A stretch of DNA of 15,428 nucleotides from an uncultured Clostridia bacterium. Lineage in GTDB: Bacteria; Bacillota; Clostridia; Oscillospirales; Acutalibacteraceae. Within the stretch, counting starts at the first letter, position 1, and each line of letters opens with the position of its first letter. The translations under genes were made by a program, and so were the position numbers. The stretch is from NCBI GenBank assembly GCA_937892115.1, contig CALAUI010000012.1, positions 1-15,428 of the forward strand, given 5' to 3'. The notes beneath the pieces are model-generated. The model did no database searches and was not told where the DNA came from. It saw nothing but the letters and a program-made list of their open reading frames with translations. Positions 5,913-12,769 of this stretch are shown here, in pieces.

Positions 5913-6803
5913 ATGAAAAAGACACTTGTAATCCTTGCCGCGGGAATCGGCTCCAGATTCGGCGGCGGTATCAAACAGCTTGAGCCGGTAGGTCCCAACG
6001 GCGAAATCATTATGGATTATTCTATTCACGATGCGATTTCCGCGGGCTTCAATAAAATCGTATTCATCATACGAAAGGATATTGAAGCCGATTTCAAAGA
6101 AATTATCGGCAACAGAATTGAAAAGACAGCCGCTCAGTTCGGAGTTGAGGTCTGCTATGCATTCCAGAATATGAATAATATCCCGGAAAAGCTCCGTGAA
6201 GGCAGAGCCAAGCCCTGGGGCACGGCTCATGCTCTTCTCTGCTGCGACGGGCTGATTGACGGGCCCTTTACCGTAATAAACGCAGATGACTATTACGGAA
6301 TAGGCGGATTCAAGCAGGCATCCGATTTCCTTGAAACAAACAGATACGGTATCGTCACGTATATTCTGGGCAACACCCTTTCCGATAACGGCGGCGTTTC
6401 AAGAGGAATATGCAGAGTAGAAGACGGCAAGCTTGTTGATATAACGGAAACCCGTAATCTTGTGAAGGTTGAGGGCGGTGCCGAATCGGAGGGCGTATTC
6501 TACGGATTTGACACACCCGTTTCCATGAATTTCTGGTGCCTTCCTTCATCTTTTATTGACGTTTTGCGTGAGCGCTTCCCCGATTTCCTTGCGAACCTGA
6601 AGGACCCTCTTAAAGATGAGTATCTTCTGCCCTCAATGGTGGATTATAAAATCAAATCCGGTGAGGAGTGTACCGCACTTTCAACGGATGCCAAATGGTT
6701 CGGTGTTACCTATAAGGAGGATAAGCAGTCCGTTGTCGAAAGCTTCGGAAAACTTTACGAAGAGGGCGTTTACAAGCCGGATTTCTATTCGGATATAAAA
6801 TAA
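5913..6803 (+). CDS. Sugar-phosphate nucleotidyltransferase-like protein (NTP_transferase fold)
   Basis: This 296-aa protein begins with the nucleotide-binding signature of sugar nucleotidyltransferases, LAAGIGSRFGG (8-18), followed by KQLEPVG (21-27). PWGTAHAL (101-108) and the metal-binding NADDYYG (123-129) follow. These enzymes join NTP and sugar-1-phosphate to make NDP-sugars and pyrophosphate. The lysine position usual after the glycine loop is covered by GGGIKQ, so catalysis looks possible. The sugar and base are unknown, and no glycosyltransferase or sugar-kinase neighbour narrows it. ATG 5913 follows GAGG at 8 bases. An in-frame TTG at 5907 would crowd the ribosome site. It ends at the shared terminator at 6820-6848. 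Confidence 0.85.
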   Translation: MKKTLVILAAGIGSRFGGGIKQLEPVGPNGEIIMDYSIHDAISAGFNKIVFIIRKDIEADFKEIIGNRIEKTAAQFGVEVCYAFQNMNNIPEKLREGRAKPWGTAHALLCCDGLIDGPFTVINADDYYGIGGFKQASDFLETNRYGIVTYILGNTLSDNGGVSRGICRVEDGKLVDITETRNLVKVEGGAESEGVFYGFDTPVSMNFWCLPSSFIDVLRERFPDFLANLKDPLKDEYLLPSMVDYKIKSGEECTALSTDAKWFGVTYKEDKQSVVESFGKLYEEGVYKPDFYSDIK

Positions 6804-6819
6804 TTCGGCAGAATATAAT

Positions 6820-6855
6820 AATCCGTTGGCCTTACAGGTCAACGGATTTTAATTT
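6820..6855. terminator. Bidirectional terminator between nucleotidyltransferase and YolD-like genes
   Basis: A 12-bp stem with one G-T pair, AATCCGTTGGCC (6820-6831) with GGTCAACGGATT (6837-6848), is followed by TTAATTTTA. The TAA stop of the leftward YolD-like gene lies in the loop, so that gene's last codons form part of the stem. The minus-strand tail is T-rich as well. Confidence 0.8.
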
Positions 6856-7257
6856 TATATCATAAATTCTGTTTACGGGGATTCTTTCTCCGTTTGCAAG
6901 GATGACCTCGGATTCGTTTTCGTCAATCTTTTTTACCATTCCGCTTATTTCAACGTATGCTCCGCCCCGCTTGTATTCATCGGGAATGAAGCAGGTGACG
7001 GTCACCTCCGGCTGCTTGGCGATATTTTCACGGATTTCCCGTAATCTGAAGTCAAGTTCCGCTTTTCTGTCCTCATCAAGATAAATTTCATTATCCGTCA
7101 GACGGGCGGTTTCGTCAATCTCATCGCCGTAACCCGTCAGCGCCGCAAACGGAGCAAACTGGGCGGCTCTGTCGTAATTCGTCATGGGTATCCTTGTTGC
7201 GGAAACGTGACGGGGCTGGTTTATTATATCATCATATTTATTTGTTTCTTCGGACAT
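6832..7257 (-). CDS. YolD-like family protein
   Basis: This 141-aa protein carries the YolD-like core: PRHVSATRIPM, then DRAAQFAPFAALTGY (about 29-43) and TARLTDNEIYLDE (50-62). A small beta-rich C-terminal part contains YVEISG and IPVNRIYDI. In Firmicutes such genes typically sit next to UvrX/UmuC-type Y-family polymerases and are thought to support or modulate them. Here the polymerase gene is immediately upstream. A perfect AGGAGG lies 4 bases before ATG 7257, and its first bases are the TAG stop of the polymerase gene, so translation is probably coupled. No catalytic residues are known to me. Confidence 0.9.
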   Translation of the reverse strand: MSEETNKYDDIINQPRHVSATRIPMTNYDRAAQFAPFAALTGYGDEIDETARLTDNEIYLDEDRKAELDFRLREIRENIAKQPEVTVTCFIPDEYKRGGAYVEISGMVKKIDENESEVILANGERIPVNRIYDIKLKSVDL

Positions 7258-7265
7258 AAATCCTC

Positions 7266-8780
7266 CTACGCCTTGTGACCGCCTACCATACCGTTTCTTT
7301 CTCTCGTGGTGGCACCGTCCTCGTAGCTTGTACCCTTGAGAATTGCGTTCTTTCCGTATTTTTTCTGAATGGCGATTATGGTATGCTGTCTGCTTTTTTC
7401 TTTTTCCAGCATTTCGTTTTCTTCTTTTTCAAGCCGTTCCTTTTCTTCGTAATCGGTGAAGAAATTAAGCTGTTCGTCTTCTTCTGTCACGGCATTTTCG
7501 TTTATCAGGTGATTTGCGACCACGTACATTCGTCTTACGGAAAGCTTTTTGCTGACGATTCTGTCATACAGCTCCACAACGGCGTCAACGATGATTTTTG
7601 TGGAGGACGTATGCTTACCCAGATTTATTGAGCCGTGTGCCTGCTTGGGCACTTTTCTGCCGTATCTGTCCGCCTCGGTTTCTCCGGAATATGATACCTT
7701 GCCGGATTCCGTGATATTGGCTGTATCGTAACCCACTGTCAGCACCATCTGGTCCGTTACAAGGCATTTGTCAACAAGGTCAAGGGAGAGTAAATCCGCC
7801 ATTTCCCTTATAATCAGCCGTCCTTTTTCAAAATCATAGGGCTGAGGAAGCACCTGACCGGAGCTTAAGCTTTTGCTTTCGGGTCTGTACGCCTTGATAT
7901 CCGCCATCGTGCAGGATTCATATCCCCAGGCGTGGTCTATCAGCAGCTCCGCATTTATTCCGAAAAGCTTATACAGCAGATTTTCGTTATAGAATTCGTC
8001 ATCCTTTCCGAGAGAGCATCTTGCAATGTCGCCCATGGTATTTATTCCGTATTGCCGGAGCTTTTTTGAAATGCCCCCGCCTATTCTCCAGAAATCCGTC
8101 AGAGGAGTGTGATTCCAGAGCTTGCGGCGGTAGCTCATTTCGTCAAGCTCCGCTATCCTCACGCCGTCCTTGTCTGCCGGAATGTGCTTTGCTTCAATAT
8201 CCATTGCGATTTTACACAGATACAGATTTGTACCTATACCTGCGGTGGCGGTGATTCCCGTAGTCTCAAGCACCTCATGTATCAGCTTCATGGTAAATTC
8301 ACGTGCCGTAAGCTTATATAATTTCAGATAATCCGTGGCGTCGATGAATACCTCGTCAATGGAATAAACGTGAATATCCTCCGGTGCAACATATTTCAGA
8401 TAAACGTCATAAATTGCGGCACTCACCGTCATATAGTGGGACATTCTGGGCGGAGCGATGATATAATCAAGTGCGACGCAGGGGTCGGTACTGACTATGT
8501 TATTATCCCAGGATGAAGATGTCAGCTTATGTCCGGGTGCTTTTGACTGACGCATTGAGTTTACGGCTCTGACCTGCTGAATTACTTCAAAAAGACGGGC
8601 TCTGCCGGGAATACCGTAGGATTTGAGGGATGGGGAAACCGCAAGGCAAATCGTCTTTTCCGTGCGGCTTTCGTCTGCCACGACCAGATTTGCGGTAAGA
8701 GGATCAATGCCCCGGTCAACACATTCAACCGAAGCATAGAATGACTTTAAGTCTATTGCAATATAAACTCTGTCTTCCAT
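7266..8780 (-). CDS. Y-family DNA polymerase (UmuC/UvrX/DinB-like)
   Basis: This 504-aa translesion DNA polymerase copies past damaged bases with low fidelity. The palm motifs are IDLKSFYASVE (9-19, catalytic D10) and YSIDEVFID (139-147, D142 and E143). A helix-hairpin-helix thumb region, FWRIGGGISKKL, spans 230-241. The little-finger domain follows to about 425. QLNFF (437-441) matches the beta-clamp binding pentapeptide, and a Glu/Lys-rich helix at 444-463 may be a coiled coil. The protein ends in MVGGHKA, as I recall for other Firmicute UmuC-like enzymes. ATG 8780 has GAGAGGA 5 bases upstream. It forms a two-gene unit with the YolD-like gene. I see no LexA-type box, and a terminator sits just upstream, so its promoter is unclear. 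Confidence 0.93.
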   Translation of the reverse strand: MEDRVYIAIDLKSFYASVECVDRGIDPLTANLVVADESRTEKTICLAVSPSLKSYGIPGRARLFEVIQQVRAVNSMRQSKAPGHKLTSSSWDNNIVSTDPCVALDYIIAPPRMSHYMTVSAAIYDVYLKYVAPEDIHVYSIDEVFIDATDYLKLYKLTAREFTMKLIHEVLETTGITATAGIGTNLYLCKIAMDIEAKHIPADKDGVRIAELDEMSYRRKLWNHTPLTDFWRIGGGISKKLRQYGINTMGDIARCSLGKDDEFYNENLLYKLFGINAELLIDHAWGYESCTMADIKAYRPESKSLSSGQVLPQPYDFEKGRLIIREMADLLSLDLVDKCLVTDQMVLTVGYDTANITESGKVSYSGETEADRYGRKVPKQAHGSINLGKHTSSTKIIVDAVVELYDRIVSKKLSVRRMYVVANHLINENAVTEEDEQLNFFTDYEEKERLEKEENEMLEKEKSRQHTIIAIQKKYGKNAILKGTSYEDGATTRERNGMVGGHKA

Positions 8781-8800
8781 AAATGTCCTCTCTTTGTTTG

Positions 8801-8830
8801 AAAAAAGCCGAGGAAAGAATCCGTCGGCTT
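8801..8830 (-). terminator. Intrinsic terminator after trxA
   Basis: Read leftward, a 7-bp stem AAGCCGA (8830-8824 with 8811-8805) encloses a 12-nt loop and is followed by a run of T (complement of 8801-8806). It ends the proBAC-ftr-trx unit 20 bp before the start codon of the polymerase gene, so partial read-through may feed that gene. Confidence 0.75.
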
Positions 8831-8837
8831 AACTGCT

Positions 8838-9143
8838 TTATAATAGAGCGAGAATTTTATCCTTCTGCATATATCCCATAGCGGCGTTTACGGGCTTTCC
8901 GTCCTTCATAACGACCAGAGTGGGAATGCTGTCGATACCGAACTGCGCTGCAAGAGCGGGCTCTTCGTCAACGTTGATTTTGCCTACCTTTATATCCGTT
9001 CTTTCGTCGGCAATTTCCTTGATAACGGGAGCAATCATCATGCAGGGACCGCACCAGGTTGCCCAGAAATCAAGCAGAACGGGCTTGTCCGATTTAAGAA
9101 CTTCGCTTTCAAAATTATCAACGGTAATTTTAATTTCAGCCAT
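8838..9143 (-). CDS. trxA: Thioredoxin
   Basis: This 101-aa cytosolic disulfide reductase has the active site WCGPC (30-34) preceded by FWAT, the cis-proline loop SIPT (72-75) and the closing GYM segment. Length and motifs are canonical. It starts at ATG 9143, 6 bases after GAGGT, which overlaps the TGA stop of the FTR-like gene upstream. Coupling to that gene suggests the FTR-like protein is its reductant. A terminator follows at 8801-8830. Its place as last gene of a proline operon is unusual. Confidence 0.96.
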   Translation of the reverse strand: MAEIKITVDNFESEVLKSDKPVLLDFWATWCGPCMMIAPVIKEIADERTDIKVGKINVDEEPALAAQFGIDSIPTLVVMKDGKPVNAAMGYMQKDKILALL

Positions 9144-9152
9144 GGTTTTACC

Positions 9153-9350
9153 TCATTTTGATTTGTAGTAAAGCATACAGTGGCAGTAGCCCTCAAAATC
9201 CGGGTCCTTTATCTGCTCACGGAATTCTTTACACATACATTTGTTATCCTCTGTCCTTTCTCTGCGGCAGGGACAGTATCCGCCGGTCCTTTCAAGACCT
9301 TCTTTGACTACCTTGACTATTTCTTCGTTTTCGTTGAAAGTAACCTTCAT
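9153..9350 (-). CDS. Ferredoxin:thioredoxin reductase catalytic-subunit-like protein
   Basis: This 65-aa protein carries six cysteines as CPC (26-28), CMC (38-40) and CHC (56-58). This is the triple C-x-C arrangement of the FTR beta chain, which uses a [4Fe-4S] cluster to pass ferredoxin electrons to the thioredoxin disulfide. By analogy C28 and C58 would form the redox disulfide and C26, C38, C40 and C56 would bind the cluster. The spacing differs from plant and cyanobacterial FTR: the first gap is shorter and the second longer. It is also much smaller than plant FTR beta, and no alpha subunit is nearby. It starts 2 bases after the proC stop with only a weak AAGAAG ribosome site, and directly precedes trxA, which supports a thioredoxin-reducing role. 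Confidence 0.85.
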   Translation of the reverse strand: MKVTFNENEEIVKVVKEGLERTGGYCPCRRERTEDNKCMCKEFREQIKDPDFEGYCHCMLYYKSK

Positions 9351-9352
9351 AA

Positions 9353-10150
9353 TTACATCTTCTTTGTTTTTGAATAGGATGCGTTTACCGCTTCAATCAC
9401 ACCGTAGCGGAAATTGTTCTTTTCAAGGGCTTTAACGCCTTCAATGGTGGTGCCTCCGGGCGAACAAACGGAGTCCTTCAGGTCTGCGGGAGTGCGTCCC
9501 GAATCGAGCATCAGCTTTGCGGCGCCCTCAAGTGTTTTTGCGGCGTAGAGATATGCTTTATCTCTGGGAACACCGATATTTACCTGACCGTCGGCAAGAG
9601 CTTCAATCATCATATAAGCCCAGGCGGGTCCGCAGCCGGTTACTATTGAGAATGAGTCGATCGCTTCCTCATTGACCTTGTCGATTTTTCCCGATGCCTT
9701 CATCGCCTCAATGAAATATTTATATTCATCGTCCGTTACCTTGTCGTTTTTTGCGGCAAGTGTCATTCCCGCACCTACGGAGCAGGCAACATTGGGCATG
9801 ATTCTGATTACGGGGCATTCAACACCTGCAAGGTCGGTTATCCTTTGGATAGAAGTGCCCGCCGCCATGGTGACGAGAATAAATCTGTCTTCTCTTGCCT
9901 TGAGTATTTCGCTGATTTCACCGAACATATCGGGGAGCGACTGCGGCTTTACGGCAATGAAAATATATTCGCTTTCACCTGCAACGGATTCAACACATCC
10001 CGATTTGCATCCCAGAGCTTCGGAGAGCGCGGATGCTCTTGAGGTGGAGCTGTCGCAGACTATCATGTTTTTGCCGTCTTTTGATGAACTGATTGCCTTT
10101 GCAAGGGCTGAGCCCATATTGCCGGAGCCGATAAATCCGAATTTATACAT
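9353..10150 (-). CDS. proC: Pyrroline-5-carboxylate reductase
   Basis: This 265-aa cytosolic enzyme performs the last step of proline synthesis, reducing pyrroline-5-carboxylate with NAD(P)H. The Rossmann motif GSGNMG lies at 8-13, AVKPQ at 66-70 and RIMPN at 116-120. The conserved C-terminal domain runs from TGCGPAWAYM (171-180) to SVCSPGGTTIEG (227-238), which holds the substrate-binding residues. The start ATG at 10150 directly follows the proA stop TAA with no gap, and AGGTGAG inside the last proA codons serves as its ribosome site. Length is normal for the family. Confidence 0.97.
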   Translation of the reverse strand: MYKFGFIGSGNMGSALAKAISSSKDGKNMIVCDSSTSRASALSEALGCKSGCVESVAGESEYIFIAVKPQSLPDMFGEISEILKAREDRFILVTMAAGTSIQRITDLAGVECPVIRIMPNVACSVGAGMTLAAKNDKVTDDEYKYFIEAMKASGKIDKVNEEAIDSFSIVTGCGPAWAYMMIEALADGQVNIGVPRDKAYLYAAKTLEGAAKLMLDSGRTPADLKDSVCSPGGTTIEGVKALEKNNFRYGVIEAVNASYSKTKKM

Positions 10151-11395
10151 TTATCTCACCTGTCCGTTTCCTTTTATCACGTAATGATAAGTCATAAGTT
10201 CCTCAAGTCCCATAGGACCTCTTGCGTGCATTTTCTGTGTGGAAATGCCCATTTCACAGCCCAGACCGAATTCGCCGCCGTCTGTGAATCTGGTAGATGC
10301 GTTGACATAGATTGCGGCACTGTCAGTATTATTGACAAAATATTCTGCCGCATTGCAGTCACTTGTTACGATTGCTTCGCTGTGCTTTGTGGAATGAATG
10401 AGTATATGGTCAACGGCTTCCTTTACGCCGTCAAGCACCTTGACCGCAAGCTTGTAATCAAGGAATTCCGTATCAAATCCCTCTTCGCCCGCTTCTTCAC
10501 CGCTGATGATTTTTCCCGCTTCCTCGTCAACAACGAAGCTGACGGGATTCTTTCTGCCCTTTGTCAGTCTGTCATAGAGCAGGGGAAGGAATTCATCTGC
10601 GATTTCTCTGTCAACAAGGCATACCTCGCAGGCATTGCATACAGAGGGCCTTGAGGTCTTTGCATTGTCGATTATATTCAGAGCCATATTGATATCGGCG
10701 GTCTTTTCAACATAAATGTGGCAGATGCCCGTACCCGTTTCAATGCAGGGAACGGTCGCTTTTTCCGTGATTGCCCTGATAAGATTTTTTCCGCCTCTGG
10801 GAATGAGCAAATCAATCTTTCCTCTTGCGGTCATCATTTCGTTTGCGCTTTCCCTTGTCGTATCGTCAATGAGATTGATTACGTCGGGATTGATGCCGCA
10901 CTGAGTAAGACCTTCGCGGAGTGCCTGAGTGATTGCCTTGGAGGTTCGGTATGCCTCTTTACCGCCTCTGAGAACACAGACGTTTGAACTCTTGAAGCAG
11001 AGTACCGCCGCATCGGAGGTAACGTTCGGTCTGCTTTCGTAGATGATACCGATTACGCCCATGGGAACGGCAACCTTTTCAATATGAAGACCGGAGGGCC
11101 TGTCAATTTCACGGATTACCCTGCCGTTGGGGTCGGGAAGCTTCGCTACGTCACGCATACCCTGCGCCATACCCTCGATTCTTTCTTTTGTAAGGGTAAG
11201 ACGGTCAATCATTACCTCGGAAATTACTCCTCTTGATGCTTCAATATCAAGGGCGTTTTCCGAAAGAATATTATCCGTATGTCTGATGAGACAGTCTGCC
11301 ATTACGGAGACTGCTCTGTTCTTTTCCTCTGAATTGAGTGAACGGATATCCGATTTTGCCATGACTGCTCTGTCAAGGATTTCTGATGTTTTCAT
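10151..11395 (-). CDS. proA: Glutamate-5-semialdehyde dehydrogenase (gamma-glutamyl phosphate reductase)
   Basis: This 414-aa NADPH-dependent enzyme reduces gamma-glutamyl phosphate to glutamate semialdehyde, the second step of proline synthesis. Seen motifs are YESRPNVT (119-126), RGGKEAY (143-149), LIPRGGKNLI (197-206) and the catalytic cysteine C253 in SVCNA (251-255). NADPH and acyl-phosphate binding segments are intact and the length is usual. Its ATG lies 1 base after the proB stop, with GAGG in the end of proB as ribosome site. Tight packing with proB fits the known physical and functional pairing of the two enzymes. Confidence 0.97.
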   Translation of the reverse strand: MKTSEILDRAVMAKSDIRSLNSEEKNRAVSVMADCLIRHTDNILSENALDIEASRGVISEVMIDRLTLTKERIEGMAQGMRDVAKLPDPNGRVIREIDRPSGLHIEKVAVPMGVIGIIYESRPNVTSDAAVLCFKSSNVCVLRGGKEAYRTSKAITQALREGLTQCGINPDVINLIDDTTRESANEMMTARGKIDLLIPRGGKNLIRAITEKATVPCIETGTGICHIYVEKTADINMALNIIDNAKTSRPSVCNACEVCLVDREIADEFLPLLYDRLTKGRKNPVSFVVDEEAGKIISGEEAGEEGFDTEFLDYKLAVKVLDGVKEAVDHILIHSTKHSEAIVTSDCNAAEYFVNNTDSAAIYVNASTRFTDGGEFGLGCEMGISTQKMHARGPMGLEELMTYHYVIKGNGQVR

Positions 11396-11396
11396 A

Positions 11397-12167
11397 TTAG
11401 TTTCCTCTGCTGAAAAATCTTGTGCCCGAGGGCTTGCCCTCGACTATATCGTAAAGTATTTCGGGATTGTTTCCGTTTGCGATAACCATATCAATGCCGC
11501 CGCCGGTAGCGATTTCAGCCGCGTGGATTTTTGTTTCCATACCGCCGGTGCCCAGCTCCGAGCCCTTGCCGCCGCCCATATTTCTGATATTATCGTCTAT
11601 TTCGTATACCTTTGAAATGAGCTTCGCTTCGGGATTGGTTTTGGGATTACTGTCGTAAAGTCCGTCAATATCCGAAAGGAGAATGAGCAGGTCCGCCTCA
11701 ACGCTGACCGCAACTATTGCCCCGAGAGTGTCGTTATCACCGATGGAAATTTCATCCGTTGCGATGGTGTCGTTTTCATTTACGACGGGAAGAACACCGA
11801 ATTCAAGGAGCTTTGAAACCGTATTGCGGAAATTGCGGTGATGCTTTTCGTTCTCAATATCCGCATTGGTAATGAGTATCTGGGCAATGTTGTGATTGTA
11901 TTTTGAAAATTCATTGTCATAAACGTACATCAGCTCGCACTGACCCGTTGCGGCAGCCGCCTGCTTTGTGGGAATATCCACGGGCTTTTCACTGAGCATA
12001 AGCTTGCCTACGCCCATACCGATGGCACCGCTTGAAACCAGTATCATTTCATGACCGGCATTCTTAAGGTCGCTGAGAATACGGCAGAGAGATTCGACTC
12101 TCCTGATATTTATCCTGCCCGTTGCATGAGTCAGGGTTGATGTACCTACTTTAACGACAATACGCAT
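11397..12167 (-). CDS. proB: Glutamate 5-kinase, short form without PUA domain
   Basis: This enzyme phosphorylates glutamate with ATP and commits it to proline. Its 256 residues cover only the amino-acid kinase domain: VKVGTSTLT (5-13), VSSGAIGMG (44-52), NENDTI (130-135), GDNDTLGA (143-150), SDIDGLY (165-171) and GTGGMETK (206-213). The C-terminal PUA domain that brings E. coli ProB to 367 residues is absent. The stop is clean and proA follows at once, so this looks like a natural short form and not a truncation. Feedback inhibition by proline is carried by the kinase domain, so control may remain. ATG 12167 has GGAGGT 5 bases upstream. Confidence 0.95.
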   Translation of the reverse strand: MRIVVKVGTSTLTHATGRINIRRVESLCRILSDLKNAGHEMILVSSGAIGMGVGKLMLSEKPVDIPTKQAAAATGQCELMYVYDNEFSKYNHNIAQILITNADIENEKHHRNFRNTVSKLLEFGVLPVVNENDTIATDEISIGDNDTLGAIVAVSVEADLLILLSDIDGLYDSNPKTNPEAKLISKVYEIDDNIRNMGGGKGSELGTGGMETKIHAAEIATGGGIDMVIANGNNPEILYDIVEGKPSGTRFFSRGN

Positions 12168-12198
12168 AGTTTACCTCCGGGAAAAACCGATTTGGATT

Positions 12199-12227
12199 AT
12201 TATAACACAAAATAAACGGCATTTCAA
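12199..12227 (-). promoter_or_regulatory. Promoter of the proB-proA-proC-ftr-trxA operon
   Basis: On the minus strand, TTGAAA (12227-12222) and TATAAT (12204-12199) are separated by 17 bp. The start near 12192 gives a 25-nt leader, too short for a riboswitch or T-box, so no proline-responsive RNA element is present. Confidence 0.8.
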
Positions 12228-12236
12228 TTATTATAA

Positions 12237-12265
12237 TTGACTTATAAGCGTGAAAGTGATACATT
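12237..12265 (+). promoter_or_regulatory. Promoter of the YhcH-family/epimerase operon
   Basis: TTGACT (12237-12242), 17 bp and TACATT (12260-12265) point rightward, with a start near 12272. The -35 boxes of this and the proB promoter are only 9 bp apart, so the two polymerases would compete for the region. Confidence 0.65.
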
Positions 12266-12311
12266 AGGGGTTGTATTGGGAGATGTATTGACATGAAAGA
12301 AGAGATATACA

Positions 12312-12758
12312 ATGATTTACGATAATATCAGAAATCTGAGAGCTTATTCCGCGGTAATTCCTCACGCGCAGGAAATTGCCGATTATATTGAAAAGACGGA
12401 TTTTGAGGCAATGGAGCGCAAGGGCGGTTTCCCCGTATGTGAGGGTGTTACGATGAATCTTGCGGAGTATGCTCCCGGTGAAGGAAGCGACTACGAGGCG
12501 CACCGTCAGTATCACGATTTACAGTTCGCAATCAGAGGATGCGAAAGAATAGACGTTATTCCCACAGACAAGGCAATCGGCTCAAAGGGCTACAAGCCCG
12601 ATGCGGAATTTTTCCCGGCAGGGGACTGCTCCGTTACGAGTGCCGCACTTGACGAGGGAACGTTCGCGTTTCTTGCACCTCAGGACGCTCATAAGCCCTG
12701 CATCAAATCCACAACGGATACAATACTCAAGGCAGTATTCAAAATCCGCATTGACTGA
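12312..12758 (+). CDS. YhcH/YjgK/YiaL family protein (DUF386)
   Basis: This 148-aa cupin-like protein has the family histidine and acid pattern: YEAHRQYHDLQF (61-72) with H64 and H68, and APQDAHKP (122-129) with H127, the probable metal ligands. Members include TabA and YhcH, linked to sugar anomer or epimer handling (sialic acid, ascorbate or galactoside catabolism) and biofilm effects. The exact reaction is unsettled. It is followed at once by a sugar-phosphate isomerase-like gene, which supports a carbohydrate role. ATG 12312 has an AGAAGAGA-type ribosome site. Its TGA stop overlaps the next gene's GAGGAG ribosome site. Confidence 0.88.
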   Translation: MIYDNIRNLRAYSAVIPHAQEIADYIEKTDFEAMERKGGFPVCEGVTMNLAEYAPGEGSDYEAHRQYHDLQFAIRGCERIDVIPTDKAIGSKGYKPDAEFFPAGDCSVTSAALDEGTFAFLAPQDAHKPCIKSTTDTILKAVFKIRID

Positions 12759-12769
12759 GGAGTGATAAG

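Noticed and set aside
6832..8780. Polymerase/YolD pair considered as a mobile-element remnant
   Set aside because: Such pairs occur on plasmids and conjugative elements, but there is no integrase, att repeat or phage gene here and the flanks are housekeeping genes.
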